From: Poa pratensis | Taxonomy: Eukaryota; Streptophyta; Magnoliopsida; Poales; Poaceae | DNA: 64,000 nt | Direction of reading: 5' to 3' | NCBI GenBank assembly: GCA_947311845.1 | Contig: CAMZMU010000075.1 | Span: 25,717,200 to 25,781,199 of the forward strand | Part shown: in pieces, positions 10,120 through 21,654 of the stretch | Layout: each line of letters begins with the position of its first letter | Position numbering within the stretch: the stretch's first letter is position 1 | Notes under the pieces: model-generated | What the model was told of the DNA's origin: nothing | The model's input: the letters and a program-made list of their open reading frames with translations, nothing else | The model's database searches: none | Position numbers and translations under genes: made by a program

Positions 10120-13100
10120 ATGCCGAAGAGCTCGCGCTCTCCTGCTCCGCCAGCGGCCGCGGGAGAGGGCAGTACTGGTAAGATGGCGGCGAAGAAGTGG
10201 GTCGGGTGGGAGGAGGAGGTCGTGCTGGACGACAATGGGCGGCGCGTGGTGTGTTACTACCTCCGCTGCGCGCGGCCACGCGTCGGCGACGGCGAGGTCG
10301 AGAGGGATCTAGCGGTGGTCGGGAAGCTCTGGGGAGTGGGGAACATGGCGTACTCGGCGCACGCGCAGTTTCTGCGGTCCATCCAGGCGGCGGCGGCCCA
10401 GTCGCAGGCGCCGTCCAGGGTGGTGGCGGTGGCGGTGGAGGCCACCCAGCTGAGGTGGAAGTCCAGGAGGGAGATCATGGACTGGCTCACCTCGCTCGTC
10501 GCAGGTAGCTTGCTAGCCTTCTTCTCCCGTTCCATTCCATTCCTAGGTGTCGAGGACTCGAGGTGAACATTCGGGTGCATATGGTTTTAGTGAATCATCG
10601 CCGTCTCCGGCGATAGATATGAATATTTGGTTTGCATTGAGGAGTTTACATGTTGAACACAAGATCAGATCTTGTTTTCGTGTTTCTATGCATGTTTGGT
10701 TAGCGACTTTTTTTGGCAAATTTTTGGTGTTTAATGTGCTGCCTACGATTACACCCAAGCCGTTTCTTCTACTGTGCTGTCATCTCTTGTCTCATGTATC
10801 CAGGACAAGGATTGCACGTCATCGTCTTGCATGGACGCGAGACAGTGCTCTCCTTGCGTCCCGTTATTAGCAGTATCTACCTTTCTGGGTTATCTTCTGT
10901 CAAAGTGTCAAGACGACAAATAAGTTGTTAGATGATTGTCAACTTCTGGGGGCTTAAACATCATGTAGTCCTCGTTAGGTGTTCGGTGAATGCATTGGGT
11001 TTATGGTTTTTTTTCCCTTCTTATGTCGGCTATTACTGAGACACAACAGATCTGCTCACTGCTCAGATGTTTATATATGACACAGTAGATCTGATGTATC
11101 CTCGTTAGATGTTGGGTGAGGAGTACTATGACATATAATAGATCTGTTCTATGATGTTTGGTCTCCGACACAATATAGATCTGTTCTGATGTTTGCTCCA
11201 GGGACGCCGTCATGCCGATATGCGGATCTGACTTTTTTTGTTTGGGATGAATTAATTTCCTTTTCGAGAATGAATACTTTTTATAGGAAGAGTGTAGACT
11301 GAATACCATGCATGGACGCGAGACAATGCTCTCCTTGTGTTCCCTTATTAGCAGTATCTACCTTTTGGGTTATGTTATAGGAAGAGTTGTTAGATGCATG
11401 ACAAGTTCAGGGGCTCAAACAGCATGCCTTCCTTATTAGATGTTCAGTAGACATATCTATGCTTTTCCTTGTTATATGTGTTGGTTATTAGTTATTACTA
11501 GTATGACACAAAAGATCTGATCCGATGTTTGGTCTAGGGACGCCTATATGTGGAACTGACTCTCTTTTTGGAGAATGAATTAATATTTTTTTCGAGAATG
11601 AATTGATATATATTTTCGAGGATGAGTGGAGTCTGAGTTTCTTTCCATAAATACCGTTTATGCAGATTCTCCATATAGAACATCTGCGTCGGCTGATGCA
11701 TCTGATGGGTGTTCTCTTGTTGACCATGATGGTGGTAGCACCGCATCTCAGGTACGATTTCACAATGATTTTTCTTTGTTTATTGTGTTCACGGGGATTG
11801 CTTCCTCACAACGAAGTTTCTGTAATCTGTTCATTCAGGATAACCCTTCAACATTTGCTGGAAACAATCCAGAAGGCTTTGCATGGTTAGGTCCTTTGCC
11901 GCACTTGGATCAACGGCGGAAGCATTACAGGTCCTTTTACCGCGACGGAATGAGAATTTCGGTACGTTCATCGTCCATCCTCACCTACGTCTCATTCTTG
12001 TTTCAAGGGTTGGAGCTTGATTTACATTTGCCGCGCTGCTGTCTTTGCAGGTTTATGATTTTATCTACATCAAGAGTGAAGAAGGGAGAGAAAGTAACGT
12101 TGCTTATGTGGAAGACATGTACGAAGACGGCGGCGGAAACAGCATGGTTCTGGCACGATGGCTGGACAAACCCGACGACGACCATGGTGTCACGATGCCA
12201 CCAGATGTTCATGACAGAGAGATTTTCTTCTCCTATGGGCTGCAGGATATCGGTGTTAAGTGGGTGGAGGGACTGGCTCCAGTCTTCAATTATCAGCACT
12301 TTGAGCTGTCTCAGAGAAGGGAAGAAGAGCACAGCAAATGGAAGCCCTATTTATGCTATCGGCAGATTGTGGGTAAGACTCTCGAGCCTTTTGACATCGC
12401 ACAGCTGCAAGGGTATGCAAACCAGGAGGTAGTTAGGGCACTTCTTAAGGCATCCTCTTCGATGGTGGTGCATGCAAAGGAACCTAACAAAGATAAAACT
12501 GCTGGGGGGCACAAGAGAAAGCACGATGAAATCAGTGAAGACAAGACCTTCGAAAACCCAGCTGCCCCGGGTGATGTCACGAACGGTCGGCCCGTCGAAA
12601 CCCACAGTACTGCCCTTATTGTTATCGGTGATGACACAGCGCATAATCCCCTTCCTTGTAAGGCAACCGATGATCAGACCGTCGCAGATCATCCTCAAAA
12701 AAATGTTGCTATCAATGATCAGATCGTGCAGAAGCTCCCTCCCTTCAGTGCAACCGATGATCAGACCGCCACTGACCAGGCTCCACAAGATGTCATCAAA
12801 GATCAGACGCTTAATCCTAGCAATGATCATAACGGCCAAAACAATGTCCCTGTTAATGCACCGAAGACTGAGACCTTGGAGAACAAGCCTCCGCGTAATG
12901 CAGTCGATGCTCAGGCCGTGGTGAAGCTCCATCCATCAGGAGGGTCTACTTCTGGTTCTGATTTTCTTGGTAGTGTTGTGAAGCCAAATGTGGATGAGCT
13001 GTTCACCGTCGGTTGCCGCGTTGAAGCGCTCTCCCAGGACAGCAGCATCAGGGGCTGTTGGTTCAGATGCGTGATAGTAAAGAGAAAGCGGAAGACTGGT

Positions 13101-14374
13101 ATGATCAAGGTGAAGTACCAAGATATACGTAACATCGAAGGGACAGGACATCTCAGGTTGGTTTATTATTTCTGTCCAGCATTGCAGTGCTTTCTTTGGT
13201 AGTTAAACAAATGTGTTGCTGATGCAGTATAAGTTAGAAATTATTAACCTGGCCTTATTTCCATTTGCAGGAATGGCTTAGACTGAAAAGAACTGCTGAA
13301 CCTGATCGGCTGGGCATACGCCTTACTGGAAGGCCGATGATTCGCCCATGGCCTTCAAATTTGGCCAAGATCCCAACTACGGTGACAGTAGGGACAATTG
13401 TCGACGTACGGTTGCATGATGGATGGTGGGAGGGGATCGTGGTGGAGCCAAGAACTGCCGGCCGTGTAAGAGTATACTTCCCAGGTGACTACCACCTTCT
13501 GTCTGTCGTGTGATCTGACTGCCTCTGTGCTTCTTTTTGTATTCAGTTTGTTAGCACAATGGAATGTGGATCTTTCTCATGTTTTCCAAATTTTGCAGGA
13601 GAGAGGAAAATTGGGGAGTTTGTTGAGGGTGACCTGCGACGCTCATACGAATGGGTTGGTGATAGATGGATGACTTTGATGGCAAGAAAAGATGTTGTGA
13701 GCCGATTGCCGCCTCCTGATGTACTAGCAAATCAAGTCATGCCAAAACCAGAGATGCAGAAGGCGGGAAGTCTGCTATCCAGCATGGGTGGTGAAAGTGC
13801 AAAACCAGCTGGTGTAAGTGCAAAACCAACTGGGCCGAAGATAATCCTTCAGCGAAAGGGTGAGCAATCAGCAAAACCAGTGTTGCCAATAGTTATCCTG
13901 GACTCAATGCAGGTTGATGAGAACTGTTCAAGGCCAGCGACGCAGAACACCAGCAGCCAGCAATCTAGCCAGAAGGCTGAAGGCGCATCCACAGTACTGT
14001 CGGCGCCTAGGCCAAGGCTGCAGTCTAGGGAGAAAGTTGAAGATGAACCTGCAAAACCAGCTCTGCGAACAATCCTTCATTGCTCCTCTGAGGAACTAAG
14101 ACTGCAGTCTAGTAAGAAGGGTCCTGATGAACCAGCTGCAGAAAAGGTAAGCCTGCAATGCTGTGAGGAGGGATATGGCGTGTCTTTTACTGACGGTGTT
14201 CAGCCTGAAAGCAAGCGTCCCAGAATTGATCTTACGAATTTTCTCAAGTCTGACAAAGTGCTGAAGTGGGCTGAACGTAAGGCTAGAGGATCTGGTCCCC
14301 TGATGGGGTATTCAGACGGCAGCAGCCAAGAAGGCGTCACCGACTCTGCCCGGATGGAGATACTGCGCCGGTGA
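10120..14374 (+). CDS. BAH and agenet domain protein, six exons
   Basis: A nuclear chromatin-reader-type protein; BAH and agenet (Tudor-like) modules bind modified histone tails. My exons, all GT-AG and in phase, are 10120-10504, 11666-11751, 11839-11961, 12051-13160, 13271-13484 and 13599-14374, giving 897 residues. The BAH domain is about residues 188-320 (SVYDFIYIKSEEGRESNVAY). A low-complexity acidic linker follows. Agenet 1 starts near 516 (FTVGCRVEALSQDSSIRGCW). Agenet 2 starts near 605 (VGTIVDVRLHDGWWEGIVVE). The exon 4 donor is uncertain: 13161 keeps EWLRLKR in frame, while 13157 would need a different acceptor. The stop at 14374 is probably premature (see findings). The family, known in Arabidopsis as BAH/agenet proteins, is clear; the exact orthologue is not. 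Confidence 0.85.
10828..11650 (+). repeat. Tandem duplication in intron 1 of BAH/agenet gene
   Basis: Two diverged copies start at 10828 and 11309 with TGCATGGACGCGAGACA. Both continue through TTATTAGCAGTATCTACC and end in ATGAATTAAT and TTCGAGAATGAAT blocks. The offset is about 481 bp and the second copy is shorter. The duplication is entirely intronic. Confidence 0.8.
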
Positions 14375-14602
14375 ATTCAGTGCCTGTCAAAGAGGAATGC
14401 AAGGTCAATGAACAGGCTTCTGTCAGCACAATGCCGCCGTTCATCGACCTGTCAGATGTCTGAATGAAATCGGTAGCAGGATATGAAACTCAGTTGGACT
14501 TTGGATTCATGCATAATTCCATTTCTCAAGATTTAGCGCATTGCCATCTTGCTGTTTGCTCTTTAGATTCCCTCCGGACAGAGTGGTGTTTGTACTCTGT
14601 AG

Positions 14603-14608
14603 AATAAA
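14603..14608 (+). terminator. Polyadenylation signal of BAH/agenet gene
   Basis: AATAAA about 230 bp after the annotated stop and about 140 bp after the downstream TGA that would end the frameshift-corrected frame. It fits a plant 3' UTR. Confidence 0.5.
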
Positions 14609-14619
14609 TTGTGAAACTC

Positions 14620-15640
14620 ATATTCCGTTTTACTCCTCAACTTTGGTGTTTACCTGTGTTAAATAATGTTGATGGTGTTGTGACCAAGGAATCCAGGCAT
14701 GCAGTGTAGGTAGTTGGCTTCGTGTTGGTGGTTCAGCACAACTGAGCAACCGATTCAGGAATCTGATCCTGCGAATCATGCGCAGGTTCTGGCCAGTTTC
14801 ACTGTCTCGGGACCAAATTCTGATTTCACTCCATTGCATCGCTGCTTTTATTCTTGCATAGTCTCCTGATAAAACTGGCAGGTCAAGATAGCCAGCTAAT
14901 TAATCTGGTAGCCTACATCTTTCCATCATTATCAACGCATTAAAAGATTCTCATTTGTGCTTGCAAAAAATGGTCTCTAGATGATAGGTGTGCACGCGAG
15001 ACTGGCAAAGCCCAGACTGATGCCACGAATAACAGAAAAGGTCGGAGACGTTCACATAGATTTACGTACATTGTGCACCTTTTTACAGGTCCTTCGCTGG
15101 CAAATCTATGCATTATCTTCGTTTTCTTGCAGAGTGCTCCAGATTTCCATCTTTTGTTTGAACACTGAAAAGTTAGTACGCTACCTCTCAGTCTCTCTGC
15201 ATATGTGAGTCAAGTCTCAGACATAAATTCTAATTAAGAACACAGAAGATACTGAAAGTGTACAAAGGTAAACAGTCAAGTACAAGCTAGAGCTAGAAAG
15301 AAGATCGAAAAGCATAAGGTACCTCTTATGCAAATCTTTTTGCTGTTCCAAGATTTTAAATCAATACCGAGAGCCTGTTTGCAGGCCCTACCTGAAACTT
15401 AAAGAGAAGGATAGAAGGCAAAGGAAATCTGGGAAGCAGAATCTGATTCCAACAACGCACATCGAGCCCTCAGTGGAATGGAGAACCGGATGGCCATAAA
15501 GAGGGCTCTTAAGCCACGCTAATTCCCTACTGTCTGCACCTAAGGTTCTTGCTTTCCTTGCAACTTTTTCTCCACACCCCGAAGCTTTCTCCAGTCAGTC
15601 GACACCACCGCGCATTCGCCCGGGAAGAGCAGCCTCATCG
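14620..15640. other. Intergenic interval between BAH and HMA genes
   Basis: I see no gene or transposon. It presumably holds the 3' flank of the BAH/agenet gene and the promoter of the HMA gene. Confidence 0.45.
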
Positions 15641-15645
15641 TCTTC

Positions 15646-16117
15646 ATGGACTACAGGGTACTGCAACCCGTCCCAGTATGTGCATACAGCATAGCCTTGA
15701 AGGCAGCAGTTTTGACGTGGTGTATCTCTCTATCTTCTGTGCTCTGCAGCAGTTCTACTGCATGACCATCAGGATGAGCATAGACTGCAACGGTTGCTAC
15801 CAGAAGATCAGGAGGGCTCTGCTCCAGATGCAAGGTACGTCCTACACTCTCAAGCATGCACCGTGGGCTACTCGTTTCACAGATCTCAGATTGCCGTCTG
15901 TCTTGCCTGGTTGTTTATCTGATTATGTTTTTGCAGAGCTGGAGAGCCACCTGATCGACCGGAAAGCTGGCCGGGTGAGCGTCTGCGTGCCTTCAGCCCG
16001 CAGGACGTGGCGATCAAGATCAGGAAGCGGACGAACCGGCGCGTCGAGATACTGGAGCTCAGGGAGGCCGCAGGGCCAGGGGCCGGTGAAGAGCAGAACG
16101 CCGGCCAACAGCCTTGA
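15646..16117 (+). pseudogene. Small HMA-domain protein, frameshifted
   Basis: A heavy-metal-associated domain protein of about 92 residues, a fold that in plants binds metal ions or partner proteins. Exons are 15646-15657 (MDYR), 15750-15834 and 15937-16117, all in phase with GT-AG borders. Exon 2 carries TIRMSIDCNGCYQKIRRALL, in which CxxC is the metal-binding pair (CNGC). Exon 3 begins ELESHLIDRKAGRVSV. At about 15984-15988 the frame breaks: the rest (AFSPQDVAIKIRKRTNRRVE, ending in TGA at 16115-16117) lies in another frame, one base out. A single missing base explains it. There is no C-terminal CaaX box, so it is not a typical isoprenylated HIPP. It could be a real gene with a sequence error. 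Confidence 0.75.
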
Positions 16118-16612
16118 GATGAGATCCCACCCGCACGCACCTTGTATGGCTGGTACGACTGTACGAGCACTCGGATGCTGCTGCGTTAGCTTCTGTACCT
16201 GAAACTCGTGGACTGGCAACTGAACCTTTCACAGGATTTACCCCCCTTTTTGTGTGCAAGCTTATGTAGTCATGATTTTGATCTGTAGTCCTCTATGGTT
16301 TTCTTGAGTGAACTTTTCCACTGACCCCCTGCTTAACCTTGATTTCTTGCTAACAGCATCATCCAAGCCACAAACAACCGATTCTGAATGTAAATCTTTT
16401 GCATTATTATTAACACTACAAGGAGCGTAGAATTATTCATGGTTTGTTGAATCGGGGTATCTACATCCAAGAAAGAAGAGTATACGGAGTTATCTGTGTC
16501 TATTCTACATTTTAACGCCTTCGTGGATTCTCCATACCATTATTAGTATCATGTTCCAATTGGAACCAGATAAATCACGGACGTGTAGGCAACACTTGTG
16601 AGGAACTTCTCC

Positions 16613-19009
16613 TTACAATGTTAAGCTCTCAGGGTCCTCCACAATCTTTGCAAACGTTTGGAGAAATGCTGCCAAATCAGCACCATATATAATCCTGTGA
16701 TCAGCAGTGACATTGACCTGAAAAGTTATGAGCAACTTAGTTAGGCGCTGCAGTTGAAGGGAGTTTTGTTACCACCACCAAACAAAACGAATGGTCGTAA
16801 CTGAAGGATTAAAGGTCTAACTGTGGCATGGTATGATACTACGAAGTATGATCAGGGAAAACTTTGTAATAAAACGTCATTTGAGGTTAGCGCTAAGAAT
16901 GTTCAGTTGGAAGGAAATCAGGAGACAATCAGTATCCTTGATAGTTGCCACAAAGCATACTTGTAATAGTCTCAACTCTCATACATGTTAGACTAATGAT
17001 GCCAAAAAACTCAAATGCATTTGCAGCTACAGAAACAAACAAATTGACCAAACTGTCACAAAAGCCAGCTCAGGCAAACAGACATCCTGTCAGCACTCCC
17101 AGGTGCAGCCATACAAGCATAATAGCATGATCTGAAGTTGCTCTAGGTCACAACAGACTCTTATACAGTCAACAAGTTTAACTTATCGTGCTTGCATATT
17201 TGCAATATACTTCAGCAACATGTGCAAGGGGTTCGCACACATTAATTTCAGTTACGCGCTTATGACATAATTCTAAACAACAGTCAAAGCTTCGATATCC
17301 AAATTATATACTATGTGAAAAACAGACTAACCAGCATTTCGTTCTTGATACTGAAAAATCCATCCTTGTCAGCTTTAACAGTAGGTCTCGATGCTCCAAC
17401 AGCCATGATAGCCCCCTGCATCATAATTTACATACAGTACTTCTTAGGTCTTATGTTGCAAGAAGCAATCCGCATTCGTACTGACTGGGCAGAGACTGGG
17501 AAAACTAACCTGACCAGGTGGAAGGATTGCATCAAATCTATCCACCCCAAACATACCCAGATTGGACAGCGAAAATGTCCCTATACATTAGCAGATCATG
17601 TAAGCACAGTGTCAATGAATATACCAAATGTAAGACACGACAAGACAACACATGTTCCTACCTGAGCTGTACTCATTTGGTTGGAGCTGCTTCAAGCGCG
17701 TCTTCTTGAGCAGGGCTCTCCACTTTTGCGCAAGCAGATATATATCCAACTGCCATGCCAATTTTAATTTCAGATTCTAAAATGTTAGATTTCATCATAA
17801 AAAAGACAGAAATTGCAACAAGCATGTACCTTATCGACATCTTCCAAGACTGGCGTAAGAAGGCCACCCTCGATGGCAACCGCCACCGCGATGTTGATAC
17901 TACTATTGTAACTGAAGCTCTTTCCATCCCTGCAGCTGGCATTCACAACTGGGTGTTGAGCGAGTGCCATGGCTACGGCTTTCGCTAGCAACAATGTCTT
18001 CGTGACCCCTTTCAACTTAACCTATGCAATCCATTTTAATCAAACTGTCAGCACACACATGAAAACCTGAGCAGTATCCCAAGAAATTCAGCTATGCAAT
18101 TCAATATTTTGTCGAAGGTTCATAGCAATGATATGGCCCTTGGTTTACAAAAAAGGTTCCTAGCAATGATACCTTTTCATAGAGTGCATCGAGCTTATCA
18201 GTCGTGATGGCATACCCAACTCTGAACGTTGGCACTAACAAGCTCTCCACCATGTTCCTGCTCACCGCCGATTGCATCGACGTGAATGGTACCACCGTCG
18301 CACCAGGCACCGGAGGCAGCACTGCTGGTTGTCGGACAGCAGCTGCCGGCGTGCCCGGAGGAGGCCCAGCGTGAGCAGCAGCGGGTGGAGGTGGAGAGCC
18401 TTTGGCTTTGGCTGGATGCCAGCGGCTGCCTCGACGTCAGCCGCGGTGATGCGTCCGTTTAGCCCGGTGCCGACGACCTTGGAGATGTCAACTTGTGCTG
18501 CTTCGCGAGCTTCTTGGCATGAGGCGTGCGATGCCTTTCGTCGGCGCGGCCACTGGCGCCGGAGCAGGAGCCACGGCGGCGGAATGGGGAGGAGGGGGTT
18601 GTTCGCCCTGGGCGTTGGATAGGGCCTGGGCACGCGCCTGCGCGAGGGCGAGATCCTCCTCGGACTCGGCGAGGAGCGCGATGGGGGCGCCGACGGAGGC
18701 GGTCCCGCCGGCCGGGACGAGGACGGCGGCGATGATGCCGTCGTGGAAGGTCTCCACGTCCATGTCGGCCTTGTCGGACTCGACGACCACCACGGGGTCG
18801 CCCTTGGAGACATGGTCCCCCTCGGCGGTCGTCCAGGACACGATCCGGCCCTCCGTCATCGTCGAGCTCAGCGCCGGCATGAAGATCTCCCGCACCTTCG
18901 CCCGCACCACCGCCATACGCCGCCGGCGCGGGGCTTGGACGGACGCTGCACGGCGCGCGCGCCCCGGCACGGTGGTGATTGAGAGGGAGAGAGGAGCCAG
19001 CGACGCCAT
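16613..19009 (-). CDS. LTA2: Plastid pyruvate dehydrogenase E2, frameshifts in exon 1
   Basis: Dihydrolipoamide acetyltransferase, the E2 core of the plastid pyruvate dehydrogenase complex, which transfers acetyl groups to CoA for fatty-acid synthesis. Exons on the minus strand are 19009-18173, 18021-17830, 17749-17662, 17580-17510, 17415-17332 and 16717-16613. An N-terminal transit-peptide-like stretch is followed by a lipoyl domain (about residues 42-116; ESDKADM with lipoyl Lys80), a peripheral-subunit-binding domain (KKLAKQH and SKVVGTGLNGRITAADVEAA) and the catalytic domain (SNLGMFGVDRFDAILPPGQ; ADHRIIYGAD near the end). Three one-base deletions interrupt exon 1, near 18525-18530, 18489 and 18395-18400. 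With them counted, exon 1 is exactly 280 codons and the protein 459 residues, a normal size. The Tyr where mitochondrial E2s have Asp in HRxxDG fits my recollection of the plastid form. Confidence 0.85.
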
Positions 19010-19464
19010 GGCCCGCGGGTGGGGCCACTCGCCCGGCTGAATGGGTTAGCTCGTCGTGGCAAACTCGGAGTAGAAGGAGATTGCCGCAGGGTGACCTATG
19101 GAACGTGGGCGGGGGAAATGCGGCGGATTCCGGCGAGTGCGGCGGCGGCGGCGGCGGAGCGAGGGGGAAGGAAATGTCATTCGGTGAAGGCAACCGCCTA
19201 CCAAGAGGGTACCACCGTGCGGGTTAGTTCCGCAATTCGTGGACTCTCTTGATGCCGTCCGATCAAGATCGCCTGGTCAGGAAGCGACAAGAGTCGACCG
19301 CTCGATGGAACTTCTCCTCGCCGCCTCTCCGCTATCACCGCCGTCTCCGTCACAGTTGTTGAATCGGGTATCTCACTCTCACCTGTTCGTCCTCAAGACC
19401 GTTGCTCTGCTCTCTACTTTCAGTTATGCATAGATGAATCCCATCTGACGGGGTACATAACCCC

Positions 19465-19477
19465 TATATATATAAAA
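19465..19477 (+). promoter_or_regulatory. TATA-like element upstream of VPS60
   Basis: A TATATATATAAAA stretch about 420 bp before the VPS60 start codon, followed by GC-rich sequence. It could be a promoter, or part of a transposon 5' end (see the Helitron finding). Confidence 0.3.
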
Positions 19478-19965
19478 GGGCGACATGCCCGCGGCCTCTC
19501 CTGCCGTCCACGTCGCGCGCATTCCGCTGGCCGTCCGATCGCTGCGACGAACGGCCGAGATCAATCCACGTCGCCCCCCACAGCCAAACACTGTTCATGA
19601 CCGAATATAGGCCAACCACCGGCCGCCACGTCGCCCGGTGGCCAGCCGGTTGCCCCGGTGGCAGCCGGTCACCTTGTCATTGTGCAAAAACAACCCTCCC
19701 AACAACAGAAATTGACCCGCAGGCCAAAGTTTCCCGCTACGAGGGATCTACCTGCAATTTGCGGAAAATACGGTGGCTTTTCTGCAAAACCAACCGCAGA
19801 ACTCATCCATCTTCTTCTCTCTCCCGCGTCGTCCCTAGCTCGCCGCCGCCGCCGACGCGCCGCCACGCCGTTCCCACCGCAGCCGACCGGAGCCGGAGAT
19901 GAAGAAGATATTCGGCGCCAGGAAGATCAAGGAACCGCCGCCCACCATCCAGGACGCCACCAACC

Positions 19966-19977
19966 AAGTAAGCCCTC
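19966..19977 (+). repeat. LINE target-site duplication, left copy
   Basis: AAGTAAGCCCTC. The first two bases are the last two of VPS60 exon 1 and the next GT is the intron 1 splice donor. The identical right copy is at 25790-25801. Confidence 0.9.
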
Positions 19978-20309
19978 GCCAAGCTTGAAATGGGCCAAGG
20001 TAGAGAGTCCGTCCCGTTAGGTGACGGTGCCGTTTGCTCCTGCGATTGCGGGGGCGTGTCTAGGTTTTTCGTACGCCGGCGCCGCTAGGTGTAGATCTAC
20101 GTCTGGCCCCGTCCCCGGTCTCACGGTCTGAGTAGGTCGTAGCCCCTAGCCCGTCAGTCCTACTGTCCGCTTGCTGCTCTCCGTCTCCTGTCCCCGGGCG
20201 CCGGGAGAAAGCACACGAAATCCTTCCCTCCACCTCTAAGCCTTTCGAGCGTGGCGGCGCGTCGATCGTAATACACCTAGTTCCCGCCGTTGTCTGGCCT
20301 GGTACCGGT

Positions 20310-20982
20310 GTGAGGATGGCGATGGAGGAAGTGGGGGGTTTGTTGAGGAAGTTGAAGTTGTCAGAAGCGGAGAGGAAAGGTGTGAGGATTGGCCGGGGAG
20401 CAGAGAAGCAAGTGGAGGCGCGGGATCCGCAGGCGATTGGTAAGCTATTCTCTGAGAAGCCGGCTGTGGCGGATGCGATTGCTACTGCTCTGGGGCGGAT
20501 CTGGTGCCCTCTCAAAGGGCTGGTCTGCAAGGATATGGGGGATAATTTGTTCCTGTTTACGTTCAAACAACACTCTGGTTATACTCAGCAACGGAGGAGG
20601 GGCCGTGGATGTTTGATAAAGAGCTGCTCGTGGTGCGGGAGTTTGATGCCACAAAATCGCTAGATGAGCTGGAGTTCAAGTACATTCCGATTTGGGTAAG
20701 GGTGGAAGGCTTGCCGATGGGGCACATGAATAGGGAGACAGGAACAGACATTGGGAATGAATTTGGGGAGGCCCTACAAGTCGACGCTGATGAGGACGGG
20801 CTCGCCATCGGCCAGGTTCTCAGGATCAGAGTCAGAATTGATATCACAAGCCCACTGAGAAGGGGGATTATGGTGGAGATTGGCAGTGAGGGGAAGGAGA
20901 AATGGTGCCCTGTCACATATGAGTTCTTACCGATTTCTGTTTTGTGTGTGGAGTAATTGGCCATGTGGAGAAGATGTGCACT
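20310..20982 (+). pseudogene. LINE ORF1 (DUF4283-like and zinc knuckle)
   Basis: The nucleic-acid-binding ORF1 of the LINE. The first frame reads EEVGGLLRKLKLSEAERKGV and LFSEKPAVADAIATALG. A one-base shift near 20580-20600 leads to GPWMFDKELLVVREFD and FKYIPIWVRVEGLP, matching the DUF4283 layout of plant LINE ORF1. A second shift near 20935 is needed to read the CCHC knuckle CFVCGVIGHVEKMC (20938-20979). The sequence after that is degraded. Confidence 0.8.
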
Positions 20983-21654
20983 GTAAATTGGGTCCGAACG
21001 AGCAGAAACAATATGGCAATGGCTCAAATATACACCGTTGAGGAAGCGAAGTGACGAGGGAAGCTGGGGCAGAGGTGGGGAGCGCCGAAATTCCTTTTCT
21101 TGATCGAGGTAGCAACTCTGGGGATCGCAATGGCCGCAAGTCGGGGAGTGATATGCTGACTGGAGAAAGAACAAGCAAGCTGGGGGAGGTGCTGGGGAGG
21201 AAAAAGAGGTTACTAGCCCTCTTAAACTGCCGCCTCCACAGGTGGTTGTGGGTAGCCAGAAGAAGCTGATTTTTAGAACCCTGAAGTGTCTGATGGTAGT
21301 GTCTCCGTGACTGCGAGCAAAACCATAGCGGGGCTGGATTTGACCCGGGTGCTATGACTGAAAATAAGGATAAACCAACCCCAATGGTGCAAGCTGAAGT
21401 CCCTGCGGTTGCCAACATGATCGGTGGTGGGAGCAGGGTGAAGACACCAAAAAATACAGAAAGAGGGGGAGAGAAAAAAGTGCCCTGGGTGCCGAGGAGA
21501 CAGGGAAGCAGGTTGCTGGGGGGAAAAGAGATGCGGATCCAATGGAGTTAGATACAGCTGAAAACAAGGATACAAAACGTCCTAGAAGTGGGAAGGGTGA
21601 GGAAGTTGTCATCACAAATGTGGCGGGGCTGGCGATCCAGCCCTGCGAGACCCA

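Noticed and set aside
15974..16003. Possible mini-intron GTGAGC...TTCAG in the HMA gene
   Set aside because: About 27 bp, well below the usual plant minimum intron length; a one-base deletion explains the frame better.
18495..19040. Plus-strand frames of up to 181 residues opposite the E2 gene
   Set aside because: GC-rich shadows of the E2 exon on the other strand.
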